From: Parasulfitobacter algicola
Lineage (GTDB): Bacteria; Pseudomonadota; Alphaproteobacteria; Rhodobacterales; Rhodobacteraceae
NCBI RefSeq assembly: GCF_013315265.1
Contig: NZ_JABUFE010000003.1
Coordinates: 310,001-374,000, forward strand
Length of the DNA stretch: 64,000 nucleotides
Direction: 5' to 3'
Shown here: positions 15,575 through 24,801 of the stretch, piece by piece
How positions within the stretch are numbered: position 1 is the first letter of the stretch
Layout of the letters: each line of letters begins with the position of its first letter
The notes under the pieces: model-generated
Told to the model about the DNA's origin: nothing
The model's input: the letters and a program-made list of their open reading frames with translations, nothing else
The model's database searches: none
Translations under genes and position numbers: made by a program

Positions 15575-16726
15575 ATGAAAAAATCATCACAGACCCCCAC
15601 CGCCTGTCTTGTTCTTGCAGATGGCACGATTTTCTTCGGTCACGGTTTTGGCGCAGTGGGTGACACACAGGCCGAGTTGTGCTTCAACACGGCTATGACA
15701 GGTTATCAAGAGATTATGACCGATCCGTCATATGCCGGCCAGGTGGTGACGTTTACCTTCCCTCATATCGGTAATGTGGGTGTGAACCCAGAAGATGACG
15801 AAGCTGCCGATCCTGTTGCGGCCGGAATGGTTGTGAAATGGGACCCGACTGACCCATCAAATTGGCGCGCGGCTGAGGATTTAGTGGCGTGGCTGACCCG
15901 GCGTGGCCGGATTGGGATTGGCGGTGTGGATACCCGTGCCCTGACTCGTGCCATTCGTCAGCAAGGTGCGCCACATGTGGCACTTGAACACAATCCCGAA
16001 GGCATATTTGATATTGAGCGTTTAGTCGAAAAAGCGCGGGCCTTTCAGGGGCTTGAAGGGCTTGATCTGGCCAAGGATGTGACTTGCGCACAGTCCTATA
16101 AATGGAACGAAATGCGGTGGAGCTGGCCCGAGGGATATGTCGCGCGTGACACGCCAGGCCACCGGGTTGTGGCGATTGATTACGGGGCTAAGCGGAATAT
16201 TCTGCGGTGTCTGGCATCGGCAGGTTGTGATGTGACAGTACTGCCCGCAACAGCCACAGCAGATGACGTGATGGCCCATGATCCGCAAGGGATTTTCCTG
16301 TCGAACGGTCCCGGCGATCCAGCGGCGACGGGAAAATATGCAGTTCCGATGATCCGCGACATTATGGATCGCAGTGATATTCCTGTTTTTGGAATTTGTC
16401 TGGGGCATCAGATACTTGCTCTGGCGCTTGGGGCAAAGACGATCAAGATGAACCACGGGCATCATGGCGCAAATCATCCAGTGAAAGATCTGGAAACCGG
16501 CAAGGTTGAAATCACGTCTATGAACCATGGGTTTACGGTGGACAGCCAGACGTTGCCGCAAGGGGTGATCGAAACGCACGTATCCCTGTTTGACGGATCC
16601 AACTGTGGGATTCGCATGCGAGATCGGCCTGTTTTCTCGGTTCAATACCACCCAGAGGCGAGTCCGGGGCCGCAAGACAGCTATTACTTGTTTGAACGCT
16701 TTGTAAAAGCGATAGAAGCGGCTTAA
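15575..16726 (+). CDS. carA: Carbamoyl-phosphate synthase small (glutaminase) subunit
   Basis: 383 residues from the ATG at 15575 (GGGAGAG about 12 bases upstream); an in-frame TTG at 15548 is less likely. CarA releases ammonia from glutamine and channels it to CarB for arginine and pyrimidine synthesis. The N-terminal CPSase domain includes FNTAMTGYQEIMTDPSYAGQ; the class I amidotransferase domain has the triad C275 (FGICLGHQ), H359 and E361 (QYHPEASPG). carB is not in the window, so the two genes are separate, as in many alphaproteobacteria. Confidence 0.97.
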   Translation: MKKSSQTPTACLVLADGTIFFGHGFGAVGDTQAELCFNTAMTGYQEIMTDPSYAGQVVTFTFPHIGNVGVNPEDDEAADPVAAGMVVKWDPTDPSNWRAAEDLVAWLTRRGRIGIGGVDTRALTRAIRQQGAPHVALEHNPEGIFDIERLVEKARAFQGLEGLDLAKDVTCAQSYKWNEMRWSWPEGYVARDTPGHRVVAIDYGAKRNILRCLASAGCDVTVLPATATADDVMAHDPQGIFLSNGPGDPAATGKYAVPMIRDIMDRSDIPVFGICLGHQILALALGAKTIKMNHGHHGANHPVKDLETGKVEITSMNHGFTVDSQTLPQGVIETHVSLFDGSNCGIRMRDRPVFSVQYHPEASPGPQDSYYLFERFVKAIEAA

Positions 16727-16736
16727 AATTCCTGTC

Positions 16737-16751
16737 TTAACCGTAGGTTAA
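16737..16751. promoter_or_regulatory. Perfect CtrA box (TTAA-N7-TTAA)
   Basis: TTAA-CCGTAGG-TTAA, followed by C, matches the full CtrA consensus and is itself a palindrome (TTAACC-GTA-GGTTAA). It lies 44 bases before the start of the MshEN-glycosyltransferase gene. CtrA controls motility and surface functions in Rhodobacterales. In a by-eye scan of the window no other site with exact 7-base spacing was noticed. Confidence 0.6.
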
Positions 16752-16795
16752 CTGTGCGTACCCCAATATAGCCTAAGTGCGTAAATGGGGATGTC

Positions 16796-18772
16796 ATGAG
16801 TAATCACGCCGTTCGGCTTGTAGATCCCAGACCGGTTTATGACCGGTCGGGCAAGCGTGTACGACGCCCCAAACTGCTTGGCCAGATTTTGATCGAAATT
16901 GGCGCGATCACCAATGCTGAACTGATACAAGCGCGCGCCATGCAGGAACGGCAGCGGTCGCATATCGGAGAAATCCTGCTAGCCCATCGCAAGATCACAG
17001 AACAGCAGCTTTTCGACGCGCTTAGCATTCAGTATTCCGCGCAAATTGTTGACGTGCAATCCGTCCCACCTGATCCGCGGTTGATTGATCTTTTGGGAAC
17101 GGATGAGTGTCTGAAAAAGAATATCTTGCCATGGAAAAAACTTGGTAATCATACGGTTATAGCGACCAGTGATCCTGCAAAATTTTCGATGTACCGCGAT
17201 CAGTTACAGGATGCATTTGGTCCCGTTCTGATGGCGCTTGTTTTAAAAACCAAACTGCAAGATACCGTTGCAAAGGGCCGAACAACCGCTCTTGTGACAC
17301 TTGCTGAAACCCGCGTGGATGACGCGAACAGCTGCCGAAACTGGAACACGCGATCTTTGATGAAAACCGGGCTTTTCGTGGTGCTTCTTGCGGCGGTGAC
17401 CATGACTATATCGCCGCCGGCGATTTTTGTGGCTTTGTGTTTGTGGGCGATTTTAACGCTGATTTTATCCGCAGGTTTAAAAATCGCGACAGCGGTAGCG
17501 GTGTTGGGGCGCAAGAAACCTGCGATGGCCCCCTATACAATCGTCAAATATCCCGTGGTGTCGATCATGGTGCCGCTGTTCAAGGAAAATCAGATTGCAG
17601 GCAAACTGGTCCAGCGTTTGGCGCGGTTGGATTACCCGAAAGAGGCATTGGATATCTGCCTTGTCGTTGAAGCCGAAGATGACACCACCCGTCAGACGAT
17701 TGCAAAGACCGTATTGCCGCAATGGATGCGTACAATCGTTGTGCCACAAGGCAGCTTGAAGACAAAGCCGCGCGCACTGAATTATGCGTTGGATTTTTGC
17801 CGCGGGGATATTGTGGGGGTTTATGACGCCGAAGATGCACCGGCCCGTGACCAGATCAAACGTGTGGTGCGCAGGTTCGAAGTAGCGCCGGATCATGTGG
17901 TCTGTCTGCAGGGGGTTCTGGATTTTTATAATGCTAAAACCAACTGGCTGTCGCGCTGTTTTGCGGTGGAATATGCGACCTGGTTCCGGATTGTTTTACC
18001 TGGGCTACAACGGCTTGGAATGGCGGTGCCGTTGGGTGGTACGACGCTGTTTTTCAAACGAAAAGCGCTTGAAGAGCTGGGTCGTTGGGATGCCCATAAC
18101 GTGACCGAAGATGCCGATCTTGGCATTCGTTTAGCCCGGTGCGGATACACGACAGAGTTGATCGACACCGTGACCGAGGAAGAAGCAAACTGCCGCCCTT
18201 GGGCCTGGGTCAAGCAAAGATCGCGTTGGCTGAAAGGCTATGCGATGACCTATGCGGTTCACATGCGGTCGCCGGTCAAGCTGTGGCGTGACTTGGGTTT
18301 CAAACGTTTTTTGGGCTTTCAGATTCTGTTTTTGGGGGCGCTCTCACAATACGCTTTGGCGCCGGTTCTTTGGTCATTCTGGCTGATCCCAATGGGGTTG
18401 TCGCATCCGATGCAAAATGTGCTGTCGGGGGGCATGCTATTGACCCTAGTGGTGATATTTGCCCTGACTGAGGTGGTGAACATCCTGCTTGGCATATGGG
18501 CGGTGCGTCAGACGAAACATCGCGGGTTGATGGGCTGGGTACCGACGTTACACCTCTATTTTCCGCTTGGCGCGACGGCGGCTTATAAGGGATTGCTTGA
18601 GATGGTGACCAAACCGTTTTACTGGGACAAAACGGCACATGGGCTGCACGATTGCGCCGCTACTCCGCCGCCTGCGCGGCCGTTGCATCAGACTTCAGGC
18701 GCGTCTCAAACGCCGCAGAAAGGTGATGCTTTAGGGCTTGATACGCCGCCTCTCCATCCGCTTTTTCGATAG
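16796..18772 (+). CDS. Membrane glycosyltransferase family 2 with N-terminal MshEN domain
   Basis: 658 residues. Residues about 25-90 contain two successive MshEN-type motifs, LLGQILIEIGAIT..EL..A...Q and HIGEILLAHRKIT..QL..AL..Q, the fold that binds c-di-GMP in type II secretion ATPases. Two membrane helices follow (about 185-235), then a processive GT2 domain with VVEAEDD, the metal site YDAEDAP, TEDADLG and the QxxRW motif (KQRSRWLKG), then C-terminal membrane helices. This layout suggests a polysaccharide synthase gated by c-di-GMP; that is inference. A perfect CtrA box lies upstream. The last 37 codons overlap the convergent GntR gene. Confidence 0.85.
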   Translation: MSNHAVRLVDPRPVYDRSGKRVRRPKLLGQILIEIGAITNAELIQARAMQERQRSHIGEILLAHRKITEQQLFDALSIQYSAQIVDVQSVPPDPRLIDLLGTDECLKKNILPWKKLGNHTVIATSDPAKFSMYRDQLQDAFGPVLMALVLKTKLQDTVAKGRTTALVTLAETRVDDANSCRNWNTRSLMKTGLFVVLLAAVTMTISPPAIFVALCLWAILTLILSAGLKIATAVAVLGRKKPAMAPYTIVKYPVVSIMVPLFKENQIAGKLVQRLARLDYPKEALDICLVVEAEDDTTRQTIAKTVLPQWMRTIVVPQGSLKTKPRALNYALDFCRGDIVGVYDAEDAPARDQIKRVVRRFEVAPDHVVCLQGVLDFYNAKTNWLSRCFAVEYATWFRIVLPGLQRLGMAVPLGGTTLFFKRKALEELGRWDAHNVTEDADLGIRLARCGYTTELIDTVTEEEANCRPWAWVKQRSRWLKGYAMTYAVHMRSPVKLWRDLGFKRFLGFQILFLGALSQYALAPVLWSFWLIPMGLSHPMQNVLSGGMLLTLVVIFALTEVVNILLGIWAVRQTKHRGLMGWVPTLHLYFPLGATAAYKGLLEMVTKPFYWDKTAHGLHDCAATPPPARPLHQTSGASQTPQKGDALGLDTPPLHPLFR

Positions 18773-19313
18773 CAGAAACAATAGCTTCGTGTTCCTCTAG
18801 CGCCAGTTCTCCGCGCCCATCCACAGCCAATGATGTCGTTGCCAGCAGCGCCATGGAGCGGTGGACCAGATCAAGTTGCTGTACAAGATATCGGTTGTGC
18901 GACGCCAGATGAATTTGTTTGTGAAAACGCCGGTTTGCGCGCGCTAAAGCGCCGGGATCACCCAACAGCGCACGGTCTTCTTGCACCATTTCACGCAGCA
19001 CACGTATTTCTTCAGGGGCGGCGTGACGAGCTGCCAGACGGGCAGCCAACCCTTCCAGTTCGGTACGTACAACATAAAGTTCGGCCAGTTGATTGTGATC
19101 CAGTGATGCCACAATCAAGCTACGCCCATCGCGGGTCAAAAGGGATTGCGTTTCAAGGCGTTGCAACGCTTCGCGAATCGGGGTGCGGGATACGCCAAAA
19201 CGGTCGGCCAACTCACTTTCCACCAGCCGATCACCGGGTTTATAGACCCCGATATCAATCGCATCCAAGATCAGTGCATAGGCATCTTTGTGGTTGGATT
19301 TTAGCATTTGCAT
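18660..19313 (-). CDS. GntR-family transcriptional regulator (FadR/FCD type)
   Basis: 217 residues. The N-terminal winged helix-turn-helix is typical (GDRLVESELADRFGVSRTPIREALQRLETQ, residues about 27-56), followed by an all-helical FCD ligand-binding domain with the metal-binding pattern of this group (R.FH..I...SHN near 125-140, H of EEHEAIVSAIEKAD and HH of LKHHLSAAF). These regulators respond to small organic acids. No obvious target operon adjoins it: it overlaps the 3' end of the glycosyltransferase and diverges from the HAD phosphatase. Confidence 0.92.
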   Translation of the reverse strand: MQMLKSNHKDAYALILDAIDIGVYKPGDRLVESELADRFGVSRTPIREALQRLETQSLLTRDGRSLIVASLDHNQLAELYVVRTELEGLAARLAARHAAPEEIRVLREMVQEDRALLGDPGALARANRRFHKQIHLASHNRYLVQQLDLVHRSMALLATTSLAVDGRGELALEEHEAIVSAIEKADGEAAYQALKHHLSAAFETRLKSDATAAQAAE

Positions 19314-19411
19314 GTGGTTTGCCCCGTTTCATATCAAATGGTGCCTGACGTGAGCGGCGCAATCAAGTGTTAGTGATTGTTGTCAGCCCGTCAGGCGGAT
19401 AACGTCCCCCC

Positions 19412-20056
19412 ATGATTGCTGATAATTTTAAACATATTGAGACCTGGGTTTTTGATCTGGACAACACACTTTATCCGCCATCGGTGCGTCTGTTTGACCA
19501 GATCGAAGTGCGGATGACCGATTATGTTGCGCGCACCCTGGATGTGTCACACGCTCATGCCGATCATCTGCGCGCAAGCTATTGGCAGGAATATGGCACC
19601 ACGCTGGCTGGACTGATGACCGAACATGACATCGATCCTGATCCCTATTTGCACGATGTCCATGACATTGATTTCGGCCCTTTGACGCCTGATCCCAAGC
19701 TGACGGCAGGGTTGCAACAGCTTGAAGGACGCAGAATCGTCTATACGAACGGATCAAAACCCTATGCACATCAAGTGCTTAAGGCACGTGGTATCGATCA
19801 TCTGTTTGATGCAATCTACGGTGTTGAGCATGCCGATTATCGCCCCAAACCAGACCGCGCGGCGTTTGAAACGGTCTTTGCGATGGATGGTTTGGCCCCG
19901 GACCGCGCCGCGATGTTCGAAGACGACACGCGCAATCTGGCGGTGCCTTATGCGATGGGGATGCGGACGGTGCACGTGGCGCCTGACGCGCAGCCGGCCG
20001 ATCATATTGAATATCACACGGCTGATTTAAGCGATTTTCTGACCCTGGTAAAATAA
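19412..20056 (+). CDS. HAD-family hydrolase, pyrimidine 5'-nucleotidase type
   Basis: 214 residues. HAD motif I is WVFDLDNTLYPP (nucleophile Asp), motif II is VYTNGS, motif III the lysine in YRPKPDRAAF, motif IV FEDDTRNL. The N-terminal block with FDQIEVRMTDYVARTLDV is characteristic of the PYR-5-nucleotidase/SDT1-like subgroup common in alphaproteobacteria. Likely activity is dephosphorylation of UMP/CMP-type nucleotides or similar small phosphates; the substrate is not proved by sequence. Confidence 0.92.
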   Translation: MIADNFKHIETWVFDLDNTLYPPSVRLFDQIEVRMTDYVARTLDVSHAHADHLRASYWQEYGTTLAGLMTEHDIDPDPYLHDVHDIDFGPLTPDPKLTAGLQQLEGRRIVYTNGSKPYAHQVLKARGIDHLFDAIYGVEHADYRPKPDRAAFETVFAMDGLAPDRAAMFEDDTRNLAVPYAMGMRTVHVAPDAQPADHIEYHTADLSDFLTLVK

Positions 20057-20133
20057 TGTACCTGCGGCAATTCATCCTCTTATGATGCGGGCAAAAAGAC
20101 ATAGGTCACTTCTGACATAAACAGGAGCTTTCG

Positions 20134-20370
20134 ATGACCACGCAAACCCGCCCGCTTTGGCAAAGATTTTTCTTTTCATTTCCAGTGATTGGCTGGATCG
20201 CACGTGATGTCAGCGATGGTGATGAAAGCAATATCTACTATGCTTTGGTGATCTTTCTGGCCAGTTGGCTAAGTGCGATTTTGCTGTTTGGATACCCTGG
20301 GCTGATCATTCCTGCGCTTTTGATGGTGCCGACAATGTTTGTGGTGCTGATCCTGATCTCGCGTGGGTGA
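20134..20370 (+). CDS. Small two-helix membrane protein
   Basis: 78 residues, with a good ribosome-binding site (AGGAG). The N-terminus LWQRFFFSFPVIGWIARDV may lie along the membrane; two hydrophobic helices follow (about residues 35-52 and 56-76), ending in Arg-Gly. No known domain is recognised. It stands between the HAD phosphatase and the ubiquinone hydroxylase on the same strand, 77 and 60 bases away. Confidence 0.7.
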   Translation: MTTQTRPLWQRFFFSFPVIGWIARDVSDGDESNIYYALVIFLASWLSAILLFGYPGLIIPALLMVPTMFVVLILISRG

Positions 20371-20430
20371 CGACCTGTCGCTTTGATGTCTGGCGCACGA
20401 CGGCTATCTTGCCGTATGTAAGGACGTAAT

Positions 20431-21633
20431 ATGCAAAGACAAACGACAGATATTCTGATTTCCGGTGGTGGTGTGGCAGGTCTGACGGCGGCGGCTGCTT
20501 TTGGCGCGGCGGGCTTTGACGTGATTTGCGTGGATCCCGCGCCGCCGATTACAGACCGCGATACCGAAGGCGCTGATTTGCGCACGACGGCGTTCTTGCA
20601 GCCTGCGCGCGATTTTCTGGCGCAGGCTGGCCTTTGGCCACGTTTGCAGGATTATGCTACGCCGTTGCAGGTGATGCGGATTGTGGATGCAGGCGGGGCA
20701 GAGCCGCAACCGCGGATTACTAAGGATTTTGATGCAGCTGATATTTCCGACAAACCCTTTGGTTGGAACCTGCCCAATTGGTTGCTGCGCCGCGAGATGA
20801 TCGCCCGCCTGAAAGATCTGGATTGTGTCGATTTCCGCCCCGGCGTTGAAACGCAATCGGTTTTGACTCGTCAGGCGCATGCGTTGGTTGGCCTGTCTGA
20901 CGGATCACAGGTGGCCGCCAAGTTACTGATCGCGGCTGATGGGCGAAATTCTGTTGTGCGTCAGGCGGTTGGAATAGGGGCCAGCACCAAAAGATATGGC
21001 CAAAAGGCCTTGGCTTTTGCAGTCACGCACGCGCTGCCGCATGAAAATGTATCGACCGAAGTACATCGTTCTGGGGGGCCGTTTACGCTTGTGCCATTGC
21101 CTGATCACGATGACCGCCCGTCCTCTGCCGTTGTCTGGATGGAGGAAGGGCCAGAGGCAAAGCGCTTGTTTGAGTTGCCTGTTGAGGCGTTTGAGGCAGA
21201 GATGAACGTACGGTCTTGCCATCTGTATGGGCCACTAACGTTGGCGTCACGGCGCACGATTTGGCCGATTATTAGCCAGATTGCAGATCAGTTTTATGCA
21301 GAACGTACGGCGTTAGTGGCCGAAGCGGCCCACGTGGTGCCGCCCATTGGTGCACAGGGGTTGAACATGAGCCTGGGTGATCTGAGCCTACTTTTAAAGC
21401 TGGCGCAGGATAAACCGGATCAGCTTGGGTCGGCCCAGATGTTGCGGGCCTATCACCGTGGACGCTATCCTGAAGTTCGTGCACGCGTGGCAGGCGTTGA
21501 TATGCTGAACCGCGCGTCAATGCTTAAGGCGCAGCCATTGCGGGATCTGCGGGCGATGGGGTTGAACACGCTGTATTCTGCAACGCCAGTGCGTAAAACG
21601 CTGATGCGGCTTGGTTTGGGCGCCAAAGGTTAA
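20431..21633 (+). CDS. FAD-dependent hydroxylase of the UbiH/UbiF/Coq6 family
   Basis: 400 residues. The FAD site is ISGGGVAGLTAAAAFG at the N-terminus, the DG motif is LLIAADGRNSVVRQA, and the GD-type motif near residues 295-320 (AHVVPPIGAQGLNMSLGDLSLL) is the ubiquinone-hydroxylase version. This family adds hydroxyl groups to the ubiquinone ring. Which carbon it modifies cannot be told from sequence because alphaproteobacteria use UbiH, UbiF and UbiL variants. The stop overlaps the stop of the convergent Lrp gene. Confidence 0.87.
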   Translation: MQRQTTDILISGGGVAGLTAAAAFGAAGFDVICVDPAPPITDRDTEGADLRTTAFLQPARDFLAQAGLWPRLQDYATPLQVMRIVDAGGAEPQPRITKDFDAADISDKPFGWNLPNWLLRREMIARLKDLDCVDFRPGVETQSVLTRQAHALVGLSDGSQVAAKLLIAADGRNSVVRQAVGIGASTKRYGQKALAFAVTHALPHENVSTEVHRSGGPFTLVPLPDHDDRPSSAVVWMEEGPEAKRLFELPVEAFEAEMNVRSCHLYGPLTLASRRTIWPIISQIADQFYAERTALVAEAAHVVPPIGAQGLNMSLGDLSLLLKLAQDKPDQLGSAQMLRAYHRGRYPEVRARVAGVDMLNRASMLKAQPLRDLRAMGLNTLYSATPVRKTLMRLGLGAKG

Positions 21634-22088
21634 CCAATCGGGCCGATCAGACGTTCTTCACTTAGCAAGACGTTCGCTTCGACATTGCCCACACCGGGCA
21701 ATGTCATCACGCGGCGTCGCAAGATCCGTTCAAAATCCGAAATATCGCGGGCAACGACCCGTAGGCGATAATCGTAAAGCCCAAGAACATGTTGGACTGT
21801 CTGTACTTCGGGAATGGCGATAACGGCGCGTTCAAAATCATCCAGACTGACACGTCCTTTTGTGGCCAGTTTGATACCCAGAAAAACGGTAACACCAAAC
21901 CCCAGCTTTTGCAGATCCAGATCAAGCCGTTGACCGCTCAAAACATCGCTGTCTTGCAGCCGTTTGATCCGCCGCCAACTGGCAGATTGGCTTAACCCCA
22001 AGCGCCGCCCAATTTCGCCCGCACTAAGCGTTGCATCATCGGCCAAGGCGCGCAGAATGTTGCGATCTGTATCGTCGAGGTTGATCAT
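21630..22088 (-). CDS. Lrp/AsnC-family transcriptional regulator (downstream copy)
   Basis: 152 residues: N-terminal helix-turn-helix (LSAGEIGRRLGLSQSASWRRIKRLQD) and C-terminal RAM ligand-binding domain with VLGLYDYRLRVVARDISDFERILRR. It overlaps the preceding Lrp gene by 4 bases (ATGA), so the two are made from one transcript and could form mixed oligomers. Effector unknown; amino acids are usual. Confidence 0.94.
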   Translation of the reverse strand: MINLDDTDRNILRALADDATLSAGEIGRRLGLSQSASWRRIKRLQDSDVLSGQRLDLDLQKLGFGVTVFLGIKLATKGRVSLDDFERAVIAIPEVQTVQHVLGLYDYRLRVVARDISDFERILRRRVMTLPGVGNVEANVLLSEERLIGPIG

Positions 22089-22540
22089 ATCGGCAAACCC
22101 TGGGCTGATTTGATCTCGGCAACCTGCATCAATGCTTCGATGTCAGCGATATGAGGAAGGGTCAGGATTTTGCTGCGATAGATGGTTTGGTAATGACCCA
22201 TGTCACGTGCCAGAACGGACAGTCGCACATCAACCTGCCCTAGAAATGTTTGTATTTCAATAACTTCTGGTATTTCGCGGGCTGTCGCCAGAAATTCATC
22301 AAAGGCTTGTGTTTGCGTCTTGTCCAATGTGATACGCAAGCTGACTTCGACCTCGTACCCCAAGGCCCGCCAGTTGATAATGGCACGCCGCCCCAGCAAG
22401 ACACCGCGTTCATGCAGTTTTTCAATCCGGCGCCAACAGCTGGCAGCTGAAATATTCGCCAGATCGGCCAGCTCCTTGGTTGGCAGATCAGGTGCGGCCT
22501 GAAGTTGGCGTAACAATCGACGATCGATGTCATCAAGCAT
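22085..22540 (-). CDS. Lrp/AsnC-family transcriptional regulator (upstream copy)
   Basis: 151 residues with helix-turn-helix (LPTKELADLANISAASCWRRIEKL) and RAM domain (FLGQVDVRLSVLARDMGHYQTIYR). It is divergent from ilvC, with 124 bases between, and that region contains a short palindrome (22586-22598). Location suggests control of ilvC and of its own operon by a branched-chain amino acid or related effector, which is inference from position. Confidence 0.94.
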   Translation of the reverse strand: MLDDIDRRLLRQLQAAPDLPTKELADLANISAASCWRRIEKLHERGVLLGRRAIINWRALGYEVEVSLRITLDKTQTQAFDEFLATAREIPEVIEIQTFLGQVDVRLSVLARDMGHYQTIYRSKILTLPHIADIEALMQVAEIKSAQGLPI

Positions 22541-22585
22541 GATTATTTCTTTTTTAGATAATTTTTGAATGATATTTTCATTACA

Positions 22586-22598
22586 ATAGTAATACTAT
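22586..22598. promoter_or_regulatory. Palindrome ATAGTA-A-TACTAT between lrp and ilvC
   Basis: A perfect 6+6 inverted repeat with a single central base in the AT-rich lrp/ilvC divergent region, 67 bases before the ilvC start. Its position fits an operator or promoter element for the adjoining Lrp-type regulators. Confidence 0.4.
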
Positions 22599-22655
22599 CG
22601 AACTTTGAAAACCTTAAAGTGTTAATAATGGTAAAGTGTGCGCAGACATCAATAG

Positions 22656-23687
<1,032 letters not shown>

Positions 23688-23712
23688 TTCCCTATACTGC
23701 GTTAGGGTGGCG

Positions 23713-23746
23713 TGCCCCGGGTCCTATTGGCCCGGGGTATTTTTGT
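23713..23746 (+). terminator. Intrinsic terminator of ilvC
   Basis: Stem CCCCGGG / CCCGGGG extended by two more pairs, a 9-base loop, then TATTTTTG. It starts 26 bases after the ilvC stop. Confidence 0.85.
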
Positions 23747-23767
23747 TTAATGACGCAAGGGGATATA

Positions 23768-24706
23768 ATGGCAAACGCCTGTCTGATCGTTCAAACTGTA
23801 AGTATGGGATACATCCGTAACATTGTTACGTTTATTCATGATTCTATAAAGCAAAGCTTTGGTGCCGACGCCCCGTTGTTTTTAGTGAATGAAATTGATC
23901 AGGCCAGCTATCCACCGGACAGTGCGGTTTTTGTGATAGGAGAAAGTTTTCAAAGGCATACACGGCGTGACGGATGTCGCTATATTTATCTGAATTTCTC
24001 AGTTTTGCGGGTGATGGGAAATCCGCTGATGACAGGACGACAGGGGTGGAAGGCGGTACAGCGCAAGAAAGCATTGTTGGCTGATAAGCTGGACTTGTAC
24101 GACATGCTTTTGGATTATCTGCCGCCGCAAACGCGGATATTGCAGCGGCAATTGGATCTGCCAGTGCGCTCATTCAAACCTTGCATAGACCCCGCTGCGA
24201 TGCCGCAAGCTTTGCCGCTGCAAGAACGGCTTTATGATGTTTGCTTTGTCGGAAAACCAACGAAGCGTCGCAGCGAAATTACAATGGCGTTGCAAGAAAA
24301 GGGTCTGAAACTATCCCCACAAACAGACGTCGTTTTCGAAGAAATGGCGGCGCAATCAAAATGTTGTTTGAATTTCCATGCGGAACGATCAAATCATCTT
24401 GAAACCCCACGGATTGTTGGGGCACTGGCCGCGCAATGCCCTGTGGTGACAGAAAACAGCTATGGTCTGCGCGATCTTCTGCCCCCACATTTAATTCTAC
24501 AGGCACGCAAATCAGCTTTGCCGGGTGTAGTGGCAGCACTGCTGCAAGACAAAAGACGACTGCAAGATTTATGCAATGCGTCACATAAGTGGTTCCGCGA
24601 CACCTATTTACCTCAGGCCCGATCCGAATGGCGCAATCTGTGCCAAGAAATCATAAAACTGGACATCGATACGACGCATCTAACGTCACTGCGAAACGTC
24701 AGTTAA
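23768..24706 (+). CDS. Glycosyltransferase-like protein (CgeB / group 1-like C-terminal domain)
   Basis: 312 residues from the ATG at 23768, which has AAGGGG upstream; an ATG six codons earlier lacks this. The C-terminal half resembles GT-B family domains of the CgeB type: YDVCFVGKPTKRRSEI, a helix, FHAERSNHLETPRIVGALAAQCPVVTENSYGLRDLL, the last with the EtxRxxEAxAxGxPVv-like pattern. The N-terminal half is not recognised. It contains several cysteines and no membrane helix. The substrate is unknown. It stands alone between the ilvC terminator and a DMT transporter. Confidence 0.55.
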   Translation: MANACLIVQTVSMGYIRNIVTFIHDSIKQSFGADAPLFLVNEIDQASYPPDSAVFVIGESFQRHTRRDGCRYIYLNFSVLRVMGNPLMTGRQGWKAVQRKKALLADKLDLYDMLLDYLPPQTRILQRQLDLPVRSFKPCIDPAAMPQALPLQERLYDVCFVGKPTKRRSEITMALQEKGLKLSPQTDVVFEEMAAQSKCCLNFHAERSNHLETPRIVGALAAQCPVVTENSYGLRDLLPPHLILQARKSALPGVVAALLQDKRRLQDLCNASHKWFRDTYLPQARSEWRNLCQEIIKLDIDTTHLTSLRNVS

Positions 24707-24801
24707 AGCAGCGATACTTCGACGGTATTCGAACCATTTGGCATTGACCGCTGGCCCGTGCACAGGTCATCTGCGTAAGCACAGGAATTAAGGTTAAACA
24801 A

